A DNA stretch of 64,000 nt from Pomphorhynchus laevis (GCA_012934845.2 WNNJ02002070.1:62001-126000); one strand, 5' to 3'. Positions 11,669-24,366 are shown, numbered from the stretch's first letter. The notes: generated by a model from the sequence alone, not told the origin. Numbers and translations: made by a program.

Positions 11669-12022
11669 TTTTACCGTTTGAGATCATGAAGATCGATTGG
11701 AATCGGGACTGGTGATCCTTTGATGGATTCTTATTTATGTAACGAATAGTTGCTAGGTCACACGAGGTGACTTTCGCATTGAAAACCAGCTACAGAATCC
11801 TACCTTCATGATATCCAATTCCATACACCCTGACTACTAACGGCGCCATTGCCACAACCGTTTTCGTTTCGCCCGCTTTTTGCCACATGTTGGTAGCCCC
11901 GGGCTCGTCAGAAGGCTGACTACCAACTCTTCGCCTTTTGAAATTTGACTTATCCGAGATTCGAGCTGTCGCTCTCCGTACTTGGCTTGCGCTCTTGACT
12001 GCTAGGCTACGAATCCAGGATT
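11667..12022 (-). mobile_element. tRNA-derived SINE, minus strand
   Basis: On the minus strand, TAGCCTAGCAGT (plus 11998-12009) fits the pol III A box and AGCTCGAATCT (plus 11957-11967) fits the B box (GGTTCGANTCC) with two mismatches. They sit 30 bp apart, as in a tRNA gene. A GC-richer body of about 266 bp follows (11667-11932), ending at a (TA)n tail. The order of head, body and simple-repeat tail is the standard SINE layout. No tRNA cloverleaf is intact, so it is not a tRNA gene. Confidence 0.7.
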
Positions 12023-12109
12023 ACCAGATTTCACACAGTATATGAAACCTTCCATCATGATATCCAGAAACTGTATTGTCCGAGATGCTTCTCTGGCATG
12101 CTTATTATA

Positions 12110-12375
12110 GATTTTACCGTTTGAGATCATGAAGATCGATTGGAATCGGGACTGGTGATCCTTTGATGGATTCTTATTTATGTAACGAATAGTTGCTAGG
12201 TCACACGAGGTGACTTTCGCATTGAAAACCAGCTACAGAATCCTACCTTCATGATATCCAATTCCATACACCCTGACTACTAACGGCGCCATTGCCACAA
12301 CCGTTTTCGTTTCGCCCGCTTTTTGCCACATGTTGGTAGCCCCGGGCTCGTCAGAAGGCTGACTACCAACTCTTC
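12110..12375 (-). repeat. Second copy of the SINE body, headless
   Basis: The 266 bp correspond base for base in length to 11667-11932, and no difference was noticed by eye. The tRNA-like head is missing and the copy is followed by another (TA)n tract (12390-12453). The offset between the copies is 443 bp. This may be a local duplication mediated by the TA tracts, or an assembly duplicate. Confidence 0.85.
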
Positions 12376-12387
12376 ATATATATAAAT

Positions 12388-12389
<2 letters not shown>

Positions 12390-12453
<64 letters not shown>
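12390..12453. repeat. (TA)n microsatellite
   Basis: The second TA run, adjoining the duplicated SINE body. Together with 11601-11666 it brackets the duplication. Confidence 0.95.
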
Positions 12454-12456
<3 letters not shown>

Positions 12457-15400
12457 AATATATATAATCAAAAAATGACGATTTATAATTTTGTAACGAC
12501 TAGATAAGTAGTAAACCGTTTATAGACAGAACGTTCCCTCTACATAAATATAAAATAAAATGTCAATTATATTAATGTTTGAGGCGTTATCAATATACTT
12601 AAATAGAAAATCACCAAGGTATGCTTTATGATTATTTCTGCTACACTTATAAATACCGATAATGTAGTAAAATGTGTTATACTGCCCATTGTTTCAACGG
12701 TAAAAATATAACGAGATGATTCCGTTGTTTAGGCGTTTCAGGCATAACAAGGTTAATTTTTACAACCTATGTAATCATAGATTGTAATCATACGTTGCTT
12801 CTGTTTGTTATAATAATAATCTTTTAAATTACGGGAGCGACATAATCATTAAGTACAATTTAAATTAACGATACAGTTTAAAAAGGCTTTATTTTAATAG
12901 TTGTTAAATATTTTAACACCTTATTTTTCTGTTTGCAATCTTACCAACCCACATAGTCATAGAATCGTCTCACATAATTGCAAATTGCTTTTTATAAGCC
13001 GTAAAATTAATCGAGAAAACAGCAATGTAAAACTACGTCAGTAAATAGATTTTTTGCAGCAAAATTTTTTAACTTGAATATAATTTAATAAAAATAACTT
13101 TTGCTCTTTATTTTGAGATCACTGGAAAAAGTAATTATTTGATGTTTTGTAAAAACAAGTTATCTGCAATAAGCGATTTTGAAACAATCATTTTTACGAG
13201 TGTTCATAGCCAGTATTCAATTAGTGATTAACAGCTTATGAAATCTCTGAAGTATCTGCAATTAAACGAATCCGGTAAAATAATATCGCGGTTTTGGATC
13301 AACTAAAAAGTTCAAAGATTTTTTAAAATTATTTACTGAATTTTCGAGAATCTAGTGATGCGTTGTGTCAACAAAATCTTTGGATTATAAACACGTCCGG
13401 GGTTCACGGGGATAAAACCGGTTAGGACAAATGCATTTTTGTACCATAGGCAGAGTACATAAAATTTATAATGATAAGAAGGCACGGCTATTCCCGTTTG
13501 CTTGAAACTTGTTTTTCGTGATTTATAGTGCTATCTGCGATAAATTTCCTCTAAGAAATGTACGTTATCAGCAAGTTCAATTTCGTGACCAACATGGCTA
13601 TGACCAACAAGTTCAATTTTGTTTTATTCTTTCTATTTTGTAAAAATGTCAATTCAAACATGATCAACGATAATTCTAGAAAAGTTTGCTGTTTTCCTCA
13701 CATGCAATCCACGATTTTAGTATCCATTTTGATTGGATTAAACACAGAGTCAGTATTTGATAGTTCTATGAGAAAACCGAAATACGCAGTGCCAATTTCC
13801 GTGCACCATAACCGAAAAATCTAGACAATGTCCTCTGTGACATTGTCAATCGTTTAATTATACATAGTTAGCGGATATATTTTAGGGACTATAATATATA
13901 TAGTTCAGGGACTATATATAGCTCAGGGACTATATATAGTCTTTGAGCTCAGGGACTATACAAATTTTGATGATATTTTTTAGTGTGAAATTATAGTAGT
14001 TCCCATTTTTTACTTAGGACACTTCTGAGTGTCCTTTTAGTGGCACTGTTTGCATTACATATCTTCATTGCTGGTATTTGTCACAAAAAATAATTTTTAT
14101 AATAAAAATATTATTTTTTCAAAATTTTGACATTGTGCCTTGTTGGTGTTGTGTTTCGAAACGTTTGATAATAGAGTATGAAGTTCATACCAAAATATTA
14201 ATGTCCCATTAGTATCATTTAAGAAAATATTTGAATTTTAATAATTAAAATTTTATCAAAATATTTTTAAATTCATTTTTTCTATATTAACAATAATTTT
14301 ATCAATTATTAACAATAACTTTTAATTTTTTTAATTATTCATATAAAATGTTTTTCTACAAATTATCGAAGCAAAAGCAATTATTGTAGTTACAAATTAT
14401 TAAATCAAAAATACATTATCTAAAATATAATGTTTTAATGTTTTTTGTTCTATTAATTTATTGAAAACAATTGATATTTTATGCTGTCCGCGATCCGGAT
14501 ATCGAAAATATTTGCATGAACTATTCAGAGATTATATTACCTCTAATTCTTATTCTGATACAACGTCTGTTATTTATTAGTCAATTCATAAAAATGACTT
14601 TTATTTTTATTTTTATTTTTTATTTTTTAACTTGATTTAAATTATAGAAAATCTAAAAGCAATTAATTTTATTATTTAATTATTAAATTTTGATTTAGCA
14701 TTATTATGTTTTGTTTATTTTATAATTATATAACAATACGTAGACTCAACTAGCTGATTTAATTTCTGAATAATAATTTTAAAATTGCTATCGACTAAAT
14801 TTCATTTCAAATTTTACTCCTGATAAATAATCTGAACTTTTATAAAATTTATCTCAAAATTTATTTTCTTAAACTTGTAAAAGTCATAATCCTAATGAAT
14901 ATGTAATTCATAATAATATGTATGATTGCCTATATCTTGTTGCTATTCCTCGACACAAGTCTTTGCATGGTACTTCCACTATTCGCCTAATATTCCAAAT
15001 AGTAGCCATCTACTTAAGTTAGCGAAGGTAAATCTATATATAGAGAGAGGATGATGTAATTCATACTACTGACTAATGCAACTCTATGTCGGTGCCTCAA
15101 AATTAGCCGTTACGAATTTTGACGGTATACAAAGCAAATTTAAAACCAAACCAAGGAGTTAGATAAGAATAATGAGCAAAACATTTACAGATTAATAATT
15201 ATGATTAATAATTAGTGGTTTTAAAAATTCAGTAAATTCAAAAAATTTAGTGATTTTTAAAAATTTGTAACATTGAAGGTCTTGTAGTCAATGCTAATCT
15301 TATAAAACGGTAACTTGAAATGGATTGAAATAAACAGTATGCTATTTCTACCAATACCAGTACATATGGGTTGGCTACTAAGAATTATAAATATACAGAA

Positions 15401-16233
15401 AATTTTCAAATTACAAACATTTCAAATTGCACGCAACATTTTTGTTGTATGCAAAAATGCAATTTCCTTGCAATAGAGATTAATATTAAATTTGAATAGT
15501 AAAAATTAAATTTATTATTAATAACTTCAATGAAACTTAAAATATTCATTTTTAGATTACAAATGAATATATCGTTGCATCTTTAAAAATAATACAAGTT
15601 GTTAAAAATAATATAAAATATATAATTTTAATATATTTATAATATATTTTTAATATATTATATTAAAAATACGAAATTATTAATTTTATAAAATATTCAC
15701 TACTGACTTGCATATCAAAATTAACCAGTAATATTAGTAGATTAACACGTAATGCACTATCAAAATTTTTATAATTTTTAAAATATTTAAAAATATAATT
15801 TTTTTATTTAAAATTTTTAAAATTTTAATATTTAAAAATTTATTTTTTTTATTTAAAATTTTTAAAATTTTAATATTTAAAAATTTAATTTTTTTTAAAT
15901 TTTTAGTAGATAAAATTGTTATCCACTTATTCAAAATGAAAATTGATTTATATTGAATTTCTATGTTTTCAAAAATAAGTTTTTATTTCAGTAAAAATAT
16001 GACGGCTGTAGATAAATCAAATGATCGACAACTTACATATCGACATTGGATGAGCAGTTGATGTCTTATTAAGCAGTTGATGTCTCATACCTAATTCTAG
16101 CGAATTATTGTTTGTTTCAGAACCAACAATAATTTTATCAACATTTTAATAATATAAGTTTAATATCCTGCGCACCACTTATTCTTATTTAAATTGCTGG
16201 CATTAATCTGCAATTTTTTTAAATCCTAATATA
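12454..16233. other. AT-rich intergenic DNA, no gene recognised
   Basis: No ORF resembles a known protein; the 88-codon ORF at 13558-13824 and the lysine/isoleucine-rich ORF at 15734-15934 look like chance frames. Landmarks are the CAGGGACTATATATAG motif repeats (13883-13960), a 38-bp match to 59119-59156 at 14549-14586, and the motif AATACGTAGACTCA near 14735, which recurs near 29770 and, in similar form, near 39300 and 40900. Distal promoter elements for the Pcyt1 gene could lie here but none can be pointed to. Confidence 0.4.
13883..13960. repeat. Short tandem motif cluster AGGGACTATA
   Basis: The decamer AGGGACTATA occurs four times within 78 bp, separated by TATATAG stretches of unequal length. 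It is degenerate rather than a clean minisatellite. Confidence 0.7.
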
Positions 16234-16345
16234 ACACAACAGCAGTATACTACATTTCAGTATTGGCAAATCTCATCAGTTGCTGATCCAATAAATACAT
16301 TTCAAATTTCAGTTTCTATTCCCGACGATAATTCGACACGTTTGC
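16234..16345. repeat. Dispersed repeat RepC copy
   Basis: This contains CTACATTTCAGTATTGGC, CTCATCAG and, after a gap, a TCAGTTTCTATTCCCGACGAT region. It aligns with the better preserved copies at 52487-52600 and 54148-54265. Non-coding. Confidence 0.6.
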
Positions 16346-16825
16346 TACTTTCTTAATAGTATCTTTCACATATTAAGTAAGCATTAAACTTTTAATACAA
16401 TCGATATATAACTTTAGATTTTTGTTTCTACCACAAAAACTATGCGTTCAATTCGCAATTAAAAATGTTTATCTGATCAAAAGTTCATCATAATCGATGT
16501 TTTCTGCGGTTGACTTTTGTATATATTATAAATCTAATATTGCATATTTGTTAAATAAATATATTATTTTGATCCATCATTTTATATTATTAATAAATAA
16601 ATCGAATAATATTGCATTTGGGTCAAAATAAAATTTTTTCTGCGAAGCATCTTCAAGAATTAAAACTCTTGAATTTTTTTAAAAATTTCAGCTGTTCGTG
16701 CAACCCTTTTCGATTGCATGATATTCTCTCAATTAGTTTTTCAACTTAGTTTTCTCAATTAGTTTTTTTTGAATACAATAAACATTAAATTAAAATTTCG
16801 ATAACTTCTTAAATTTTTATCAGCC

Positions 16826-16935
16826 AATATAAGTACGCTACAATTAGGCGGACTTTATCAGCTGCTTACATCATATCTACATTTCACATTTCATTCTTTT
16901 CTGTTCGCTGACGACGATGTTTGACTCGTTTATTC
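16826..16935. repeat. Dispersed repeat RepC copy, diverged
   Basis: The same arrangement as the 16234 copy: AGTACGCTACA, TATCAGCTGCTTAC, CTACATTTCACATTTCA, then CGCTGACGACGA. More diverged than the copies near 52-54 kb. Confidence 0.5.
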
Positions 16936-18738
16936 AGATTTTCATTGAATAAAACACTCATTTTTGATCTAATGCAAGTTGAATTTAAGTATTTTCTGAT
17001 TTTAAATTCTTAAAATCAGAAAATTTTAAGAATTGAAAGAATTTTATGAATTGGCAGCTGAATGATCGATCTGCAATTTAATAACCTACACATATTCATG
17101 GATCGCGTCGATTCTCAAGCTAAATGTGCAGCTGTACAAACTGAAATAAGCGTTTCATTAGCAACTGATTTTTACAGTGTTAATCAAGATACTCATTGTA
17201 AACATGTCAATTAATGATTTTTTAAAAAAATTCGTTTGTTATTTCTTTACTTTAGATTGTATAACGTTGCTAAGAATATAGTTATTGGCGCTAAAATTAA
17301 AACAGACAATCCATGTGTTATACATACTCACTGAATTTGTACTTCTAATTTCTGCACGACAATTAAATTTTTAAATATTTAAGGTAAATTGCAGTTTTAT
17401 GTTGACAACTTGTTAATACTATATATATTCAACATACAATGTAAGTATTTATTAATCACTACATCTGTGTGCTATTTTAATTGTCTCATTAACATTATTT
17501 TTTATCAATACAGGAATAAATTGTAAATTTTTGTATATTTTATATTTCACAATTTAACTAAGTCCACGGAAGAAAGGAACGGAAATTATCAAATCGGATA
17601 GCCGTTTATAGTAGTTTTAGTTTGCCAACAAGTAACTTTGTACATTTAAGAATGCATTTCAACGTATTATTGCAATCTGATTAATTTGTCAAGCTAATTT
17701 TGCAATTTTCTTGAAATAATTTTACAAAAAACTTTATAAATATAAGAGCAAACTTGAAATCTTTACACTAAGCAATTAAGCTCCGACAGGAAATTAGGAA
17801 AAAAATCGAAAGTGATCAAAATGCAATTTATATTTGCATGGATAATTTTTTATATTTGGATCAAATCGCAGTAGTATTTTTATGAACTTAAAATTTAGTC
17901 AAGTTTAATTTTAACTGTCGATTTCAACTTATTTAATTTTTATTTCCATTTAGCATTCGATGATTCAATTATTTATTCGGATACCAAATAAAAAATATTT
18001 AATAAATAATTTTAAATATATATTAATAAAATATTGATAAATTATTTAAGAAATAATATCAATATTTACACTGTCGATATAATATGAAATATAGCACAAT
18101 GTAATATGTAAATATAATATATAAATAAAACAATATTATAAATTATATAATATATTATATATGATAAATATATAATATATTACTATATAATATTTCGTTT
18201 ATTTTACCTACCTGTAATGTACGTTGAATAATTAATAAAAATTAAGATAATTTACATTGCTTTATATGTAGCATGGTTGAATTTACTTATTAATATCGAA
18301 ATGGCATTTTGATAAATACTAGTTATCGTGACCTCTCCATTCTTTAAAACTCAAAATACCGTTTGAAATTTGCTTCATTTTATTTAAGGTAAATAATGCC
18401 TTAAAGGAATGTAATCTATTACCGACATTACAACCATTTGTATTAATTTGAATGGCACATTTTTAAAAATGTCAAATGTTTTAATTTATTAAAAGATTAA
18501 ATTGTAATTTAATTATTTAATATCTAGATTTTATTGTCTAATTGTTAAGTCAAGGTATCGTTTGGTTTTGTATTTCAATTTTTATCATTTTTAACAGTGG
18601 CTCGCCATCGAGACGAATTATTAAAATATATTTCAAGACAATCATATTAATATTTATAATTACATTTTTTTATAATATAAATTTCAGCTTTTATTTCAAT
18701 TAAAAGCAATACAGAGAAGCTGTACCGAATAATTCACC
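16936..18738. other. AT-rich DNA upstream of Pcyt1
   Basis: No coding sequence recognised. The end of this stretch presumably contains 5' untranslated sequence of the Pcyt1 gene. A GAATAATTCACC context precedes the ATG at 18739. A transcription start cannot be placed. Confidence 0.4.
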
Positions 18739-21700
18739 ATGAAATTTGATCAAGTTAGTTCCGGCAGCGATAATTCCGACATTATTAGTGACCATAAAGA
18801 GGCTGGTGAATCCCCTTCTAACAATTCACTTGATGCAATTGAAAGCATCAAAACCGCGTATAATCTGGAGAAAGATTCACAGGTAAATTTGATCACTTTG
18901 TATAATTTGTATGTTAAATTTTACGGTTTAGATTTTAATTAATATTATCTACATAAGTAGTTATCCTCAAAAAGTAATATATTTATTTTGCTTATTTACT
19001 ATAACCTTGCAGGTAATCTTAAGGAAAATAAGCTTTTAATATTTCGTTTACTAAATTTCATCGGTAAAAGCGACAAAAAAACTAACTTTTAAAACAACTT
19101 TTTAAAACTAACTTTTAAAACCAATTTTGAAGTTGTAAAAAGTATAATTTAATATGCATCCTGTTGTTCACTTACGTATAACCAGTTATATATCTTTAAA
19201 AAAGTGATCTTATTATTTAATTAAATAATTATAATTTAATATTAATAATTATCTATGAATTTGAATAATTTGCTTTTGTAAATTGATAATTGAAAATTCT
19301 TATATTCATTTGCTGCTCTCGTGATTAGATTTTTTTGTTGATGATTGCAATCTTATAATCTTATAAGATTGTATGTTAAAAATAAAATGATATTCCATAA
19401 TCTTATAATTCCTATTAAATTGAAACTACACTTTTTTAATAATTGACTAAGTTAACTGATATGATTTAAATAAAGATTAAATTAAATATTAAAGATTAAA
19501 AGATATCTTAATATCTTTATTATTATCTTTATTATTAATATCTTATTATCTTAATCTTTTAATATTAAATATTAAAAGATTAAATAAAGATTAAATTCTT
19601 TTTCTTTATTTAAATAAAGAAAAAGAATTTTAAATAATCTAACTTATCTAAATTATTATTTATTTAGATAATCTAAATTATATCCCAGCAATTAAAAAAC
19701 TAATAATTTTTTAATTAATCTTACTGTCTTAGTGATTTTTAAAGTCAACACTTGTTCATATTTATTCTAAAATACAATTTAACATAAAATATAGATTTTA
19801 ACCAAATGTTTGTACTAGCTATAAAATAATTTAAAAATATAAAAAATTAATAATAAAATATGGAGATAAATTATCTTAAAACTTTTATATTTGCATTCGA
19901 AAACAATGTTATCGGAATATTTTTAAAACTTTATCATCTAGCAATTAATCAAAATCACATTAATATCAGTGATGGACCATCAAATTTGTAGAATTTCATA
20001 ATTTTAATAAAGCATTGCTTACATATTATATATTTATTTACTTCATATCCAAGAATATTCAATTAAATTTTTATTGATAATAAATAATTATGATTTTATT
20101 TATCGTATTCAATTTTCAATTAACAGAGCATAATGGAATGCAATATTGAAGATAGAAAATTTCGTTTTTAGATGCTTAAATATAATTTTGATATACCTAT
20201 CATGCATCGAAATAATAAAATCAGATAATCGGCATTTATATATCAACGGATAAGAAATCTAACTCTTGAAATAAATTAAAATTTTTAATATTTATCTAAT
20301 ATCCATCAATTATCTTCTAAAAGGTTTTACATTCTAAAAATTTTATTATTTTTTACTTGCTAGCAATTTGTTTCACCAGCTTGTTATCACTTTGAAGAAA
20401 ATGCAAATAAAGAAAGGGATGCCTGTGATTATAGTATTAAGATTTCACTTCAAATGGCAAAATCAGGAAAAGGTGGGTTAATTAAAACTACAAATATACT
20501 ACAAATATCAGTTTTTATTTTCAGCACCCAGACGTATTAGAGTATATGCTGACGGAATATATGACGTATTTCATGCAGGTCATGCTAGGCAGCTCATGCA
20601 AGCCAAAAATGCTTTTCCAAATACTTATTTAATAGTTGGAGGTAAGGCCTGAATGCTTAACGTAATATGGTATATCTTATCTTTAACTACAGTAAAAATT
20701 TATTTTTTATTATTAACAAATTAATAAGAGTATAATTAATAATATTAACTCTAAAATTAATTCTACTAATTTTATAAAAATTAATATTAATTTATAATTA
20801 ATTAATATTTCACTAATTAATTTTTTATTAAAAAAATTAATTAATTAAAAAAACTAATTAATTATTAATTTACTAAAAATTTATTTTGGAAATTAATATA
20901 AATCATTGAGTAACAAATTACGATTTGAGATTAACTTAAAATATTGATTTCAAATAAATATTTGGGTACAATATGTACCAAATATATAAATTTAAATATA
21001 TTTATATTTAAATATTATTTATCACTGTATAATTCAAGTATTTAGGACATATCATATTTTTTCACAACGAAAAGCGTTTTCGTTTGAATAAATAAATAAG
21101 AAACCTATGCAAGCTGTTATTAAGTTAATAAATATATGATAGAATAAATAGTTGTTTAGTGTGCAAAGACCAACTGACTATGAAGCAAAAAGGACTTACT
21201 GTAATGAACGAACTTGAAAGATATGATAGTGTAAGACATTGCAAGTAAGCACATCTTTGGCTTGATTCGTAATTTTTTTCTTTATGCAATTTAGATACGT
21301 TGACGAAATCGTTACCGATGCTCCTTGGATGGTTAGCGATGAGTTTCTAACGAATCACAAAGTATGTATCTAATTAAATCATAAATTAAATTGTTAAAGT
21401 AGCAGTAAAATTTAAGTTTCTAGAGTTAGATGCTATTTTTGATATTTTGTCATCAAATGGTCCAACAAAATCTAATAACCCAGACTTGTAAATAAGTAAC
21501 AAAATACGTCGTTAGGATTAACGTACTTTATTTACTTAACGTATTAGATTAATCAAATACATATCAAGTTAATCACAGATTCTTCACGATACTGTTGTTC
21601 AGGATCCATTAAATATACAAATACGATACTATATAGGTACGATATAAGTACGATATAAAGTATTTCACAAATTTCATTACAACGTCACTTCTAGATGACA

Positions 21701-24041
21701 ATGTTAGCACTGAAGTTACGGAGAACCCGGCAACACTCATCAGTAGAATGAAGTACTCACTGGTCGTTTCGGTTGCCTATGTGACATTGTGAAGAAGACG
21801 TTTCTGACACTTTGCTTAATTGACTGAGGCTTACGCTCTTTACCAGATCGAATTGCTGTGCATCCTTAAACACAAGGCAGAGGTTGTTGCTGACTTGTGC
21901 CTGTACTCGGTGAATCCTTAATGGATTGCTGTTCAGACCATATCCTCAATGGATATGGTCTAAACAGCAATTCGATCTGGTAAAGAGTGTAAGCCTCAGT
22001 CAATTAAGCAAAGTGTCGGAAATGCCTTAATTCACAATGTCACACAGTCAACCGCAACTAGCAGTTGGTACTTCATTTTACTAATGAGTGTTGCCGGGTA
22101 CTCATCATTTCGATGCTGAAGTGGTCGTCTAGAAGTGACATGGTGATTGAAAGTCGTGAATCTAAGTCCAGTATATCAAGCAACACCATTTTATATAAAT
22201 TCAGTATTTCGTGAGAAATCCTGGATCGTTGTTTCCGCAGCACATCCGTGCACTACTATTATACATGCCGCATCCATTAAGGATCCAACGAGTGCAGCGA
22301 CAATTCAGCAACAACCTCTGCACTAGTATTTAATGATGGTCCGCACATTATTTTTTAATGATTTCCGCAACGTGTCGGAAACAAATTCATTCACGATGTC
22401 AAACATGCAACCGAAACGATCAGTGTGTACTTCATTCTACTGATGAGTGTTGTCGAGTACTCATCATTCGATGCTGAAGTGATCGTCTAGAAGTGACATG
22501 GTGACTGAATGTCGTGAATTAAAGTCCAGTCTATCAAGCAACACCATTTTATATAAATGCCTCATTTCGTAAGAAATCTTAGATCGTTCTTTACTCAGCA
22601 CATTCGTTATATATAACGCCACTAACAATTTTAGCTAAATGTCGGAAATGCGTTTTCACAATGTCACATAGGCAGTCGAAACGGCGTGTGGTAGTTCATT
22701 TTACTGGAGATGGCTGCCGGCTATATTGTTTCGTGTAAAATATGTTTTGCTAAATCATTTATTGCTTAAGAACCGATCATTTAACGATCGGTTCTTAAGT
22801 TCTTAATATCAGATGATTCAAATGCTTTTTATTCAAAAATGTCGTATACTTTATTCGACGACGCTTCAAAATGATCTGATTACAAAAATAATAAAATATT
22901 TTTAATTTTTAACGTTTATATTTGTTTGCTGTTAATTGTCGAGAGAAAACTTGAGAAAAATTTATTAAATTAATTAGGCAAAGCAAACACTTTATTGAAA
23001 AACACAAAGAACAAGTCACTTCATTGTTATTGTTTACTCTTATCCTCATTTGAATAAGTTCGTTGTGATAATTATTTCAAAACTGCGATGAATTTAACAT
23101 CGCAGTTCACTTCAAATATCTTATTTCAACTGTAAATCCTCAAATGTGTTTTATTTTCTATAAATATTATATCTTTCTCTTTATAACACTTCTTTAAATT
23201 GGATTTTATTATAATAAAATTTGATTTTGATTTTCATGCCACAATATAATGCTAGTTTAAATACTAACGAGTAATTTAAGGTAATTTATCTTTTCGTAAC
23301 GTTAAGAAAATGTCTTTTACCGTTAAAGTAATTGCTATAATTTTCAGATAGATTTTGTTGCCCACGACGACATACCGTATACTAGCGAAAATACCTGTGA
23401 CGTATATTCACATCTCAAAGAGAAAGGCATGTGAGCATTGTTCTACATTAAATTATATAATTCTACCATTGACTTTAATTCAAAACCTTTTATGAATTTA
23501 GGTTTTTGGCAACTAATCGCACTGAAGGCATATCGACAAGTGATATTATCTGTAGAATCGTCAGAGATTATGATTTTTACGTACGAAGAAATTTGGGCAG
23601 AGGATACACTGCAGAAGAGCTTAATGTAGGATTTCTTAAGGTTAGCTATATCAACGCAAAATCACATAGTTTATATGACTGTTCATTAAAAAAATTTCAA
23701 GCGGTGGCAACCTCTCACGGGTTGTGAAAATTATTTGATATTTATCGCTTAGTCGATTTGGTAGTCGATTTGACGATTACTGGATTTTAAAAACATTTCT
23801 AAAAATCATTTTAAAACATGTTTTAATTATTTTCGTTAATTTATTCGTTTTATATCTAGACAATATCTTGTTTAAGGAAAAGAAATTGGAAATCCAATCA
23901 CATGTGTTTCGAATGCGTGATAAATTCCGGGAGTATGGTCAGGAGGCAAATGATATGATAAACAAGTGGGACAACCGTTCAAAAGAAGTAATCCATAATT
24001 TTATCAAACTTTTTGATGGCTTTCCAATGCAACGAAAACAT
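18739..24041 (+). CDS. Pcyt1: Choline-phosphate cytidylyltransferase (CCT), eight coding exons
   Basis: CCT transfers CMP from CTP to phosphocholine, the rate-setting step of phosphatidylcholine synthesis, at nuclear and ER membranes. Exons read from splice sites and frame: 18739-18882, 20364-20472, 20525-20641, 21160-21244, 21295-21361, 23348-23430, 23502-23640 and 23877-24041. All introns have GT-AG ends and phases agree. Exon 1 starts at MKFDQVSSG. Exon 3 carries [20 protein letters not shown] with the HxGH nucleotide-binding motif. Exon 4 gives VCKDQL, exon 6 [11 protein letters not shown], and exon 7 [11 protein letters not shown]. Exon 8 encodes the amphipathic membrane-binding helix ([21 protein letters not shown]). 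A further exon at 24098-24128 is possible but weak, so the C-terminus is not placed. Intron 5 holds satellite DNA. Confidence 0.93.
21394..21735. repeat. Segment U, left copy, in Pcyt1 intron 5
   Basis: About 340 bp from GTTAAAGTAGCAGTAAAATT to the first satellite monomer. It is present in reverse complement at 49456-49833. Shared landmarks include TAACCCAGACTTGTAAATAA, ATACGTCGTTAGGATTAACG and ATTCTTCACGATACTGTTGT. Its inner edge grades into monomer-like sequence (CACTTCTAGATGACAATG). It may be an end of a mobile satellite-bearing unit, or original intron sequence copied elsewhere. Confidence 0.85.
21736..22740. repeat. Satellite monomers in Pcyt1 intron 5, head-to-head
   Basis: Monomers of the 380-bp satellite, diverged from the main array. 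From 21736 to about 21870 they run in the same direction as the main array (AACACTCATCAGTAGAATGA, then CTTTACCAGATCGAATTGCT). After a turn-around centred near 21950 they run in reverse (AGCAATTCGATCTGGTAAAG) to about 22720. The result is an imperfect palindrome of roughly 350-400 bp. No coding potential. Confidence 0.85.
22765..22799. repeat. Perfect 14-bp inverted repeat
   Basis: CTTAAGAACCGATC and its exact complement are separated by 7 bases. It lies just beyond the satellite block in the same intron and could be a terminal or insertion-associated hairpin. Confidence 0.8.
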
Positions 24042-24329
24042 GTGAGTTTTTTAAAAGCTGAAATGTGGATGGTAAAATACTTTTTTAATTGTTTTAGATT
24101 ACTTCTAATCACAATCAAATCTTTAACGGTGAGATGGGTCACGGTGATCATTTCTGATTCGAAAATCGCTGGTTTTATCACTTTTATTGTGTTACTGACT
24201 AATTATCTATTTTAACGTATTTTTTTAAATAAATTGTTGCTTCTTATTGAAGGTATGCTTTTAATAGAATTATGAAATTTATTTAAAATTTTTATTTAAA
24301 AACCTCACGATAAAATAGTTTTTTATTTA

Positions 24330-24366
24330 GAAATTCAAACTTTTGAATTTCAAAAGTTTGAATTTC
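24330..24366. repeat. Perfect 17-bp inverted repeat
   Basis: GAAATTCAAACTTTTGA and its exact complement flank a 3-base loop, downstream of the last convincing Pcyt1 exon. Function unknown; a transcript could form a stable stem here. Confidence 0.7.

Noticed and set aside
11957-12009. A functional tRNA gene
   Set aside because: A and B boxes are present, but the arms do not fold into a cloverleaf and a SINE body follows, so it is a SINE head.
11504-12471. ORFs rich in Tyr-Ile repeats (11504-11689 plus, 12280-12471 minus)
   Set aside because: They are translations of (TA)n microsatellites.
13558-13824. 88-codon ORF as a secreted small protein
   Set aside because: Hydrophobic start, but internal repeat (KFNFV twice) and no splice or homology support; more likely chance.
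15734-15934. Lys/Ile/Leu-rich ORF on the minus strand
   Set aside because: Translation of AT-rich simple sequence with internal repeats; no homology recognised.
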